NCBI RefSeq assembly: GCF_964355755.1
Contig: NC_092670.1
Coordinates: forward strand, 18,227,201 to 18,291,200
From: Antedon mediterranea
Lineage: Eukaryota; Echinodermata; Crinoidea; Comatulida; Antedonidae
Direction: 5' to 3'
DNA: 64,000 nt
Within the stretch, counting starts at the first letter, position 1, and each line of letters starts with the position of its first letter. The notes under the pieces were generated by a model. The model ran no database searches, was not told the origin of the DNA, and worked only from the letters and a program-made list of their open reading frames with translations. Both the position numbers and the translations under genes were made by a program. Below, in pieces: positions 49,201 through 59,586 of this stretch.

Positions 49201-50752
49201 GGAAAGGAATTTGATCATAAAGAAGGTTAGTTCTACCATATATTACGGTAATTAATTATTTATCATCCGATTTTCAGTGCTGTATCTTCACATGTATGAC
49301 AGTATTTGTTTAGTAGGCGAATACCATAATATAGCATCAAATGTGGTTTCTGTAGGGTAAGGGTCTGTGATACAGGCCTCACATGTGATGCACCATAGAA
49401 TTTACCTACTGTATGATACTAGACAAATTTAGATACAGTACCGAGAATCGGCTGGATAAAATAATCAAGTTAAAACCTGTAGTATTTAATATTCACTTAT
49501 AAGATTACATGCTTGAGCGGGCAAAGTAATAACTTTGGGTATAATTACCTTTTAATTTAATATGTACAGGTATTTATATTTCGAAAGTATCAATAATTTA
49601 ATCCTACTAAGTGCTGATAACTTATACTACCAATTACTATTAAATCAACTACTGGTGATATTAACTACTCTATTTTGTGATTCAGATATTCCAAAGCTCT
49701 TGTTAAACAATGTTTATTTATATTATTTAAAATACACAAAATTAATTTTTTCTTGTAGTGGCCAAACCGAGAGCACGTCCTGTTACCAAAAAACGATCAG
49801 AGCTGTACAAGATACGACAACAGGAATCGCGAGTAATAAAACAACAAAGATATCGTTATTTACACCAGATACGAAGATATAATGGCGATATTCTTACACC
49901 GGTAAGTTGAAATTTTGCAATTTTTGAAATACTGTATTACTTATTACTTACATGGAATTAAGGGTCACTAATTGAATTAAAAGTTTAAATATTTGTCTGT
50001 AGTGTCAATAACATCTAAACATTCTTATTATGATTCTATTATGCAATTAGTATTTGTTGACAAATAGCAAAGTATTTATTTTACAGAGTTATTTACAGAG
50101 TGTTCATGATGCGATGTCTCCAGAAGTACCGGAAATAATGGGCACATACGCAAACCTACCACCTTCACCGCCCTCACCGCCACCCAAGGGTATCACAAAC
50201 TTACCAGAACTGCCTGATAATTTTAGTGACTCAACCACCGATGATAATAACAGGTGCAGTGTGGGAGATTACTTCGACGATGAGAATCGCAAAAGTTGGA
50301 ATAGCTTCTCTTTCCCAGACAACCTGCCAGAAATCTTTAAGGAAGATCGCGACAGTGGTGGACGCTTCTCCGTACACGAGAATCTACCACAATTGTTCAC
50401 AGATGATCGCAAGAGTAATGTTCGAAAGAGCACTGCTCGTCAGAGCGATGCTCGGCAGAGTGGTGCTCGACAGAGTGGTGCTCGGCAGAGCGCTGCTCGT
50501 CAAAGTGATGCTCGGCAGAGTGATGCTCGGCCTAGCAGTGCTCGGCAGAGTGATGCTCGGCCTAGCAGTGCTCGGCAGAGCGGTGGTCGTATTAGTGTAC
50601 CATCACGAAAATTTGAGGACAGCCACAAAAGTAATAACAGTCAAAAACGTAGTAATAGTTTCCTTGGAGAGTTCACATATGTGGACGATAATGGAGATGG
50701 ACTCGGACAATACACTTACGTCGATGACGGTACGATACCGATGGTGGTATGA
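43227..50752 (+). CDS. TMEM198: Transmembrane protein 198 (TMEM198-like)
   Basis: Four exons, 43227-43470, 48662-49225, 49759-49901 and 50087-50752, encode 538 aa (human about 360). Vertebrate TMEM198 is a seven-pass protein reported to promote LRP6 phosphorylation in Wnt signalling. Visible membrane segments are at about 62-83, 88-106, 117-137, 138-158, 168-186, 192-212 and 236-257. GYRCFKAV (82-89), ALLTLQW and the RLRA loop match the family. After the membrane part, RARPVTKKRSELYKIRQQES (from about 274) and YNGDILTPSYLQS (from about 308) also match vertebrate TMEM198. The N-terminus has three APVYT(Q/R) repeats. The extra length is a cytosolic tail with three NLPE-type motifs (about 356, 397 and 416) and about ten QS(D/G/A)AR repeats (about 432-484) encoded by a 15-bp array. 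Intron 1 is 5.2 kb. AATAAA at 52055-52060 is a candidate polyadenylation signal. Confidence 0.95.
43512..43747. mobile_element. Possible decayed hAT-like MITE in TMEM198 intron 1
   Basis: AGGGGCAGATCCTGAGGG at the left and CCTCTGGATCCACCTCTG at the right are roughly inverted. They resemble the ends of the 40949-41552 element. Divergence is high and no target duplication is visible. Confidence 0.35.
45211..45294. repeat. 84-bp near-perfect hairpin in TMEM198 intron 1
   Basis: The left arm 45211-45248 pairs with the right arm 45259-45294 across a 10-base loop. The inner paired core is AGGTTTCGCAACCTTACGAA with CGTATTCGTAAGATTGCGAA. Differences are one two-base bulge and two positions that become wobbles in RNA. 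It is CpG-rich compared with its surroundings. It could be a tiny MITE or a small-RNA precursor. Confidence 0.85.
47670..47880. repeat. Dispersed GGGTGGGACTATACC repeat cluster, TMEM198 intron 1
   Basis: GGTATAATCCCACCCTCTAG and GTCGGGTGGGACTATACC form an inverted pair (about 47676-47730). Further copies, GGTGGGATTATACCCG and GTGGGACTATACCCG, follow at about 47840-47870. The unit is related to the minisatellite at 7075-7530. Confidence 0.55.
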
Positions 50753-52883
50753 CAATCAGCGAATATTTATGAATTGTCTCTCCCAAATGAAGAGGAAGAA
50801 TCCTTATACCAGAACGATTTAAGTTAAAATCTTAAAACTATCATGGTAGATGTTTTAGCGTTGAATCTTAGTACAATAAGTTTGTGACGGATGGGTGTGT
50901 GTACCTTAGATTCGGGATTCTTCTAGCTTCACATGAAGAAAGCCAATTTATAAATATTCATACTAGATACTGGTCTTACAGACAGACCAACGCCTATTGT
51001 ATATTTTGTAGATAGTCCTCAATCATATTGTGTACAAATAACTAATATTTCTTTAATATCTGTGTTATATCTTAAATATGTAATTTTCGCTGCATAGTGC
51101 AAAATAAGAAAGCAAATTCAACGAATACCTTGCTTGTTTGCTATGGGAACAATTTGATTGGTACTACTGAAAAATAAGAGGTAGACATCGCAACATTTCC
51201 CTAAATTAATTCATTTTGTCCATGTCCAGTGGTGCTCACTCCTGATGCATTTACAGCCCTAATATATGTCTGTAAATTTGTGTCCATATTTGGTCATTGT
51301 CAAATTTTAATATGTCAATATATAATAGTAATACAATACATAGGTAAACATATGGTACGACTGTACTATTTATGGAACCCAACTAAACATGCCATTGATT
51401 AAAATTATTGTATAATGTACATGCGATACATTAGTTCTAGTGTTCATTAAATATGATCAAAAACGTTTGGTCTTATAACAGTACATTATATATAATTTGG
51501 AGTTTGAACAAACTTAAAGATGCCTCTAATCTCCTAAACTTTTATCTCCTAGCTTAAGTTTTGTTCACATTGGATTATCAATACAATCCCTATAGGACCT
51601 GTGTTCTTTCAATTCTTGGCTATCTTATCCGTCCAGCTAATCTGTTAATACCATAGTACAAGTGTTATTATTATAGTAGAGGTTTTACTGTATCAAACAA
51701 GTTCAAATTCAGAATAACTAAGGTCGAGGATGTCAGTTTAAACGCAGCTGGTATACATAAAGTTCTAATTCGGTTTTTCTAATCAGAGTATAAGCTGTCT
51801 GGCGGGGTGCTCTATTAGTCACATTAGGGCCAGATTGGCCAGCATAATATGAATTAATATACCATGGCTAGACCAATTAAAAATTGTATAGTAGGCCTAT
51901 CACATCATTTCTGATCTTGTGTGTCAACCATATTAATATTATGATCAAATCCAAAAAGTAAGTGTTAATTTAACTTTTATTTTTATATTGTCTTGTGACA
52001 TGGAAATTTGTGATATGATTGATTTTGTTTGCCTTTTATTTTGCTTGATTTAATAATAAAAGTGGTTGAAATAAAAAGAAAACCTTATTAAAACTAGGCC
52101 CTGTCAGTGTTTGTGTCGACTGTGATGTGAATATCCTGGCCCAGTACACCTACTGTATGTGTGTGATATTTCTTGTACAAATACAGAAATACAACTTAAG
52201 TATTTTCTGACTTACAGACATAGAATTTTACAACAATTATGATTGTGAATTGAATATTTAAAGAAAAATATTCAGGAAATATAAATAGGGTGCAACGTTG
52301 GTTGGTAACAAGATGATGTCAATGATAGTTGCCCAAATGACAATGACTTATAGGAGTATTCAACTGAGCTGTTTAAGCAGCGGATGTAGCTCCTCAAATT
52401 CCCCTGCTGTTTATGTGGGAGCAGATCACTGCAAGGTGTTTGTGGGTGACCAGTTAAATACGCCTACTGTGTCCCAAGAGGAGTATTAAAAGGGAGATTA
52501 TAGGTCTGTGGAAAATATGACCGTAAAGTCTTCAACAAACACTCCCATAACCCCCACATCCACCACCCTCTTCTTCCTAATCTGGCCTACCTACAACAAA
52601 ACCCCACAACCCCATATCCTCCACCAGTAGCTGTTATTCTGAATAAAGTATAGAATTGAGCTGCAGATACCAGCAATAATACAAATCCATACCTAGTCAA
52701 TGTATATTGATTGCAATGGTGTGAAATTGTCGGTAAAACAAGCCAAATGATTATTGATGACCTAAGCAGTAAACTATTACAACTCTGTGTAGCTGTATTA
52801 ATGTCCTTTCATTATGTGATGCATAAAATAATTGCCTTAAAATATCATATATGTTAGATACACTAGCTAGAACAATGGAAATA
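50753..52883. other. TMEM198 3' UTR and intergenic flank
   Basis: The interval up to the AATAAA at 52055-52060 probably includes the 3' UTR. No other gene is supported. Confidence 0.4.
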
Positions 52884-53044
52884 CAGTGGAATATCCTCCT
52901 TTGGGACACCTAATGGAATTTTCCTCTGAATGAATGAAATGAGGGGAAATATGTATTATACAGCCAACTCCTATTCAGGGAACATCCCCTACGAAGGGAA
53001 CACTGTTGGGTACAGAAGGTGTCCCCATAATAGCGGTTCTACTG
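52884..53044. mobile_element. MITE, CAGTRGAAC family with TA flanks
   Basis: The left end is CAGTGGAATATCCTCCTTTG, followed by GGACACC. The right end is GGTGTCCCCATAATAGCGGT, then TCTACTG. TA lies on both sides (52882-52883 and 53045-53046), as in Tc1/mariner/pogo elements. No transposase. Confidence 0.8.
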
Positions 53045-53883
53045 TAAAACAGTATACAACTTTCCCAATACTTGACACCCAAAATATATGGTGTTTATGC
53101 CATTTACATACAGTAGTAGGAAAGAATTTGGGACCCAAATATTATGATTTTTGCAGAATTCCCTGCAGTATGCAGAGAGGGCTGATTTGGCAGAGTATTA
53201 TATAAAAGTGTAAAATTGTAGATATATAAAATATAGAATAATTAAAGGATAGTTAAAAAATAATATAAATAATAAAAATTAAAGATGAATGTATGGTATA
53301 TTCCCTCCCTTCCTGACCATATAGTGTAATTAAACACTTATTATTATTATTATAAAACACTCGTCTACAGCTTGCCATCCAGATTCTGTTATGATAAAAG
53401 TTTTAATTATTTGATAACGGAAGGGCGCCTTAATGTACCATATATTATTATTGTACCAATAAATCAATCATTTTAATCATTCAAATCTGCAGGAAATGAG
53501 ATATTAGGAATACATGGTATCTAATAGCATTTAATGTATAGAATCAATAAGATCATATCATGTTACATCATTACTGTATAATGTACTACATAGTGTGTAC
53601 TGAACCATAGAGCTTTGCTTTTTGATTAACAATAAAAAGAGAATCGCGTTACTTGCACATCCATTGAATATAATTCAGTCACGTTACCATTCTATTCATT
53701 TCTGCGGTTTATAAAGATTTTAAATTCTGCCAACAGTTTGGAAATTGTCCAAAAAATTGAAGCCGTTGTCATGGCTTGTCATGTGATGATATGATGAATT
53801 GTAATCAGGTTTTTTAACAAATTTAATTTTGAGGCCCGAAGATTATGGTTTTAAAAAGTGTTATTCAATTGAAATCTGCTATA

Positions 53884-54145
53884 CAGTAGAACCTCTGCTC
53901 TGGTACATCCATATTCAGTTGATATTCCTATTAAGTGGACACCTTTCCATAAATTTAGAGGCAATACAGAAGAACTCCTACAACAGGGACAAATTCAAAA
54001 CACAACAAATTCCCCCTCATTTTTTTAATGAGAATAGTGCTTCCATTTTATTAAACACTACTACCAATCCCTATTTAGGAGACATCACTATTAAGGGAAC
54101 ACTTTTGTTGGATCTTGAATGTGTCCCTTAATAGGGGTCCCACTG
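53884..54145. mobile_element. MITE, CAGTRGAAC family with TA flanks, longer copy
   Basis: The left end is CAGTAGAACCTCTGCTC and the right end is GTGTCCCTTAATAGGGGTCC, then CACTG. TA flanks both ends (53882-53883 and 54146-54147). Internal TTCCTATTAAGTGGACACC and ACTATTAAGGGAACAC repeat the end motif. It is a sister copy of 52884-53044. Confidence 0.85.
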
Positions 54146-54937
54146 TATTTAATATTTATAAAAAGCTTTGTATTTGAGGATTTTAATATGTAATATTATT
54201 GTCTTGTATAATATTTAATTTTAATGGAAAGTTTCTTACTGTATTGTACATAACTGCCACTACACACCTGTAATGGTTTAAGTAATTTGTTGTAGGATAA
54301 AGTAAATTTATTTAATTTGTAATATTAATCAAATTAGAATCATCTTCCTTTGTTTTTGTATAATTAAATCTTACTATTTATATTAAATTATGTAAAAATT
54401 GATTGATTTGAAGTTTATAATAAAATATTTGCTTTTTAGATATTATCAGCGAAGAGTGTAATTCCACTTTTTCCCTGGATATTATCAATAATGTATGTTA
54501 GTTACATAGCAGAGTGTTACGATTGGTTGATAAAGACAGTCTTATGGGAGAACTGTAAAGTGTTTTAGCCATGTATCTCCTGTATTGGTGTCTACGTATC
54601 CACCCAGGAGTTTAAATGGGCGCACACTGTACTGAACAATCCTTAATGTTGTATTATTAGTATAACGAGCATTCACATTGAGAATTGTATTATTGAATCA
54701 TACACAGCTGTTTTTACACAACAGCAGACCAATTATGTTAACTACATTGTTACTTTCAAGTCTGTTGTACAAAGAGTTAGACAAAGGGCATTAAATGTTA
54801 CAAATAATGTATCAACAAAATATTCAATTTTGTTATATTGATCTAATAAAAATATATTATGTTTTTGTTATGTATACATTTTATTGTACTATGTATGCAA
54901 AGATGTGATAGGTGTAAGAAGCATTTAAAGGAGAAAA

Positions 54938-55200
54938 ATGAAGGGGGAGATTGAGGGGTGTATTGTGTGGGAGAGGGAGGGGTGTATTGTGGGAGAGAGG
55001 GAGGGGTGTATTGTGGGAGAGAGGAAAGGTGGATTAGGGGAGAGAGGAGGGGTGTATTGTGCTGTAAGAGAGGGGTGTAATGGGGGAGAGAATGAGGAGT
55101 ATATTGGGGAGAGAGGAGGTGTGTATTGGGGAAGAGAGTGAGGTGTGTATTGGGGAAGAGAGTGAGGTGTGTATTGTGCAGTGTGGGGGGGGGGGGGGGA
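54938..55200 (+). repeat. G-rich minisatellite (GGGAGAGAGGAGGGGTGTATTG)
   Basis: About eleven degenerate units of roughly 20-24 bp contain GAGAG(G) and GGTGTATTG. The array ends in an uninterrupted G run of about 13 bases at 55184-55199. The plus strand is nearly all purine plus GTGT and could form quadruplexes. Apparent coding on both strands is repeat-driven. Confidence 0.85.
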
Positions 55201-57690
55201 TGTATTGTGGGGAACAGATAGAGGGATTGTATCTCTGTACCATAAAGGCTATTACATATGGTGGTTTAAAAACTTGCATGATAGAAGGGTAATCCTATAA
55301 AGGAAATATTGAGAATGCCCTATTAGGTTTGATCATCCCAAGGGTCTGATAAGAAAGACTAATCGATGGGACATATCAAACCAACTTATGTTACTGTTTG
55401 AGGTGGTGTTTTATTTTGTGATCTATTATTATCTATCGCAATAAAATATATTTTTGAAAGAGCAATACATTTGTTTAATTTGTTCTGTTTTGGTTTTGTG
55501 TATATTTCGTGGTATATTTGCTAACCCTGTGCGTACAATGATTGAGGAACGCAGACTAGTCTTCGTGGTGTATACTATCCTTTATATGAAACCTCTATAT
55601 ACTTGTATGTTATACTTGCATTTCTATTAAATTCAATTTCTTTTGTGTCTACTGCCTGCATTATTATAAAACCTCTCCAATATTTGACTATCTTGAACTC
55701 TACCAGGAATTTGATTACACAAAGAATCATGATTTTGGCTTGTGACACTCTTATTAATCATGGAGGCCTCCCTCTCGGCCAAGGATCAAAATCCCACGCA
55801 TACATGTATCGTTGCCAAATAGTTAACAACCTGCAAGAATGTCATGCCATGTCATCAGGAGTTGGCATCGTTCATATGTTCCAATTTATATGGCAGATTA
55901 TCTTTGGCCTTCGTTCAGTCATTTCTCTAGGTTAATAAGGGGTGTTTATTGTGTGAACTGCAACTTATCTTGAATCTAATTCTCACTCAAAATAACTCTT
56001 GCCTTTAATGTTTACATGACTCCTTAATGGCATGTTTTCACTGCCGATCAGAGTAAAACCCTGTTCACATTGCCTAGCAAGACTCCGGAGTTTACACACA
56101 CTGAGCACAACATACAAAATGATGGTGTTGAAGTCCAGGTCAGTGTGAATTCCAGGATTTTACACACACTGGGACACAAAATAAGGCCGGAGTTGATGCC
56201 CTGGCGTGTGTTAAACTCTGCAGCTACTATAGGCAATGTGAAAAGGATATTATATTCTGTTTGGGCTCATGCTTATTACTTGTCGGTTAATCAGGTTTGT
56301 TGAATAAATACAATACTGTATTATCAAATCGAATCGAGCAATCAGAGAAGTTTCAGAAGTGATCTGAAAGGTCTACCTAATTTGCAGTGGGTTCTTTACA
56401 TTGAGCTTGGCCTATAACTATGATGTAATTTCAACAACTGAATTGAAACAGTAAGACATGTTAAATATATAAAATTATTTTATTTATTTCCTTGAACATA
56501 TCATAAATATATAATACTGTATAAAACCATTTTTTATAGTACTGATGAAGCTGAAAAAATATATATTATTATTTAAAAACTGTTAAAAATACAAATATGA
56601 AATATACATTATTATGTAATATAAAAATACAATAGTTTTTATTGCACATATTCAAACACCTTATCTAAGTTAATTTTTTTAAAGAAAATATAAAACAATC
56701 ATAAAAACTTCATTATCATTAACAAATGCAACATTTTTAGGTATTGAGATTGCAATTTATTTAACTTGTCGAACTATTGAAGATCCCTTGAAAAGACATC
56801 TTGGTTACCTTTCTTCTCAGAATCCTCTTAAAAAATTGAAAAAACAAGAAAATGAAAGTATGTTAAAACAACTACAGTAATTATAAATTCTAGATCGTGA
56901 GAAATTAAATAATAAAACAACTTCATTACCTATTAATCATACATACATAACATAATAAATGTGTATGAAAGAAAAGCACTAGTAATACAATATACGTGGT
57001 TGCTTAACCCTTCTACAGAAATGAGGTATTTATTTATTTTGACGATTTATTTTTCTGAAATGGAAGAATTTTAATTAGAAGAATCAAGTTCATAGGAATT
57101 GATAAAACATTGGTGTAATTAAAATGTAAAAAAAAAATGAAGTCAAACTAAAAAATAATCCCTGCGTTTAAAAAAAGAATATAAAACATATAGTTTGTAG
57201 TGAACTGTTTAAGCGGAACTGTTGAACAATTTTCAACTAATTAAAACTGAATACAAACGCTGAAAAGGCAAAATGCTGAAAAGGTTGGTGACAGCATTGT
57301 TGTCGACTGCCTTAAAAATCTGTTATCATCACAGTTGAAATAGAGTGACGTAAATGAAGTGGAAAAAACGTTAGTTATCTATTACTGATCCCTGGAACAA
57401 GGCACAGTGTCTCCAAGTGTCTTTTACTTGAGTCAGTTTCCTCTACTCAGAGATGATATAATTAGATAGCGGTTCGATGCTATTAAGGCACGGGGGTCAA
57501 TGATGCGTACATCGGCTTATAAAAAGCAACACTTTTAAAATGCAAGTTCACTTAAAATGGGTACTATGAATACTGTACACACAAGTACATGAAAATATGA
57601 AATAAAAGTTTAGATTGAACAAAACCTGGATTTGTTAATGTTTACAATTCATAAACTTTTAAACATTGCAATAGTCACATGATATTAAAA
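55201..57690. other. Intergenic DNA with one MITE, no gene seen
   Basis: The longest open frame (55603-55935) has no recognisable domain and no splice context. Apart from the MITE at about 56049-56251 I see nothing I can support. Confidence 0.4.
56049..56251. mobile_element. Putative MITE with TTCACATTGCCTA ends
   Basis: CCTGTTCACATTGCCTA at the left is inverted at the right as TAGGCAATGTGAAAAGG. Subterminal GACTCCGGAGTTTACACACA and GTGTGTTAAACTCTGCAG continue the pairing. Target duplication is unclear. Confidence 0.65.
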
Positions 57691-58372
57691 TACAAGTAAT
57701 GTGATCACACAACAAGTAATGTAAACACACAAGTAATGTGTACATACAAGTACTGCGAACACACAAGTAATGTGAACATACAAGTAATGTGAACATACAA
57801 GTAATGTGAACATACAAGTAATGTGAAAACACAAGTAATCTGAGCACACAAGTAAGGTGAACATACAAGCAATGTGAATACACAAGCAATGTGAACACAC
57901 ATAAGCAATGTGAAAAAACAAGTAACGTGAACATACAAGCAATGTGAACACACAAGCAATGTGAACACCAAGGTGAAAATACAAGTAATGTGAACACATA
58001 AGCAATGTGAGCACACAAGTAATGTGTACACACAAGCAATATGAACATACAAGTAATGTGTACACACAAGCAATGTGAACACATAAGTAATGTGTACACA
58101 CACATAAATATGAACGCACAAGTAATGTGAACATACAAGTAAGGTGAACATACAAGTAATGTGAACACATAAGTAATGTGAACACACAAGTTATGTGAAC
58201 ACACAAGCAATGTGAACACACAAGTAATGTGTACACACACAAATATGAATGCACAAGTAATGTGAACATACAAGTAAGGTGAACATACAAGTAATGTGAA
58301 CACACAAGTAATGTGAACACATAAGCAATGTGAGCACACAAGCAATGTGAACACACAAATATGAACGCACTG
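57691..58372. repeat. 17-bp minisatellite (ACATACAAGTAATGTGA), about 40 units
   Basis: The unit is ACAYACAAGTAATGTGA with variants AAGCAATG and AAGTAAGG. A longer-period copy (about 138 bp, marked by GTGTACACACACAAATATGA) occurs at about 58088 and 58226, so blocks of units were also duplicated. Because 17 is not a multiple of three and the unit has no stop in minus-strand frames, all three minus frames stay open. Confidence 0.93.
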
Positions 58373-58739
58373 TAATAAACCTGATATTAATACATAATTT
58401 ATTTATGCTTCAGTAACAAAAATTATAATACAGGAATATATTCATAAAATACGATGGAAAATTTAAGTTAAAATTATTCATCGAAACTTGAAGGTATACC
58501 GTAGAGATAAACCATTAGTAATGGATCGTCTGACTGGGTTTTAAATGCTATACAATGAAGCCTATTCTACATTCCGCAAACCTGGACGGGAGATTGTAAA
58601 AGAGAGTTTGTTTCTAACAAAAGTAAATTACATACGAAGTAAATGCAAATTATTATATTATAGAAGTGACACAATACAACATCAAAATCCTTTTTTTTCT
58701 TCTGAAAGTGGTTCATCTTTTACGTATTAGTCTTGGTTC

Positions 58740-58870
58740 TAGACCGTGTTTCAAATTAATATTAGTAAAAAGATAAATTTTTGTTGGAACATATGTATAA
58801 TACTGGAGCTTTCAGACAAAAATCAAAACGTCGTTTGGTGGATTACAGTAACATAAAAAAACTACGAAGA
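58740..58870. repeat. Dispersed repeat, copy A
   Basis: TTAGTAAAAAGATAAA, ACAAAAATCAAAA, GGTGGA and AAGACAATAA occur in the same order and spacing as at 60580-60675. The element type is unknown. Confidence 0.5.
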
Positions 58871-58925
58871 CAATAACTACAGCTAAATTCTAATTTAAAA
58901 TGACGCACTATACAATCATACTTAA

Positions 58926-59085
58926 AGTTGGTTCCCACTAGGATGTACTGCAAGGACGTAAGTGCAAGCGATGGTTTGTCAAATTACTTTTAGTCGAACC
59001 GTTGCTTCCTCGGGAACCGATGTATAAATTCTTTGGGTACGTTCATTAAAATTTTCTAGTTTAGCATTCTAGTTGGAACCAAGCT
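58926..59085. mobile_element. MITE, TTGGTTCCCACTAGGA family, second copy
   Basis: The left end is AGTTGGTTCCCACTAGGAT and the right end is TTCTAGTTGGAACCAAGCT. TAA flanks both ends (58923-58925 and 59086-59088), matching the copy at 38746-38897. Confidence 0.85.
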
Positions 59086-59458
59086 TAAATTTTCAACAAT
59101 TCTTGGACATGCTCTTGGACCCTAAGCCATGCAGTTGGTACTTATTAGTGCAACATTGAATTTTTATGTTGAATTAAAAGGTTTTGCGAAACAAAATAAC
59201 TGCTGTTCATTTATGGCTTGGCAGTAATACCTTCTGGAGTCATTTTTCTGGAAAAACAAAGCCGAAAAGTCCTAAGGGAATACAAAGATTACTGCTCCGT
59301 GATTATATAAATATATAATAGCAATTTAAAATTTTCTTAAAACTTTATTACAAACAAATTAGTATGTTGTATTGTAGTTGATCAGTGGTGCATGGTAATG
59401 TTCCAGTTAAATCACTGGAAAAAAAACAACAAACAAAATAAATGTGATATTGTTTGAA

Positions 59459-59586
59459 GGTTTGCATGGCGAAATCAAATGTTGATATAAAGTTTGTGGT
59501 ACACCACGTATATCAGTTCTGAAAAGAACTGTGGAGTTTCTCGACATTTCAATCAATATGCTTTGATCGTCCTCAGGAGTGAGAAA
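59459..59586 (-). mobile_element. Retroelement-like 3' tail with hammerhead-like motif
   Basis: On the minus strand the order is TTCTCACTC, CTGAGGA (59576-59570), a 7-bp stem CGATCAA/TTGATTG around AGCATA, then AAATGTCGAGAAAC, a hairpin AGTTCT-TTTC-AGAACT, GTACCACAAAC and CCATGCAAACC. The partner at 32552-32668 shares all parts except the stem. CTGANGA-stem-GAAA-GTC resembles hammerhead cores known from Penelope-like elements. However, the G of GAAA is needed to close the stem here, so the core is not fully canonical. Confidence 0.5.

Noticed and set aside
50226-50822. 198-residue open frame overlapping the last TMEM198 exon
   Set aside because: It is the shifted frame of the QSxAR-encoding repeat; the spliced TMEM198 frame explains the exon.
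55603-55935. 110-residue open frame in the intergenic region
   Set aside because: No domain, no splice signals, ordinary AT-rich codon use and no homologous pattern I recognise.
57484-57506. Possible miR-124-like sequence (TAAGGCACG)
   Set aside because: Only the first nine bases match; the rest diverges and no precursor hairpin or star strand is present.
57659-58356. Three long overlapping minus-strand open frames rich in Cys, His and Leu
   Set aside because: They are the three frames of one 17-bp tandem repeat; the peptides are the same repeat shifted and show no domain.
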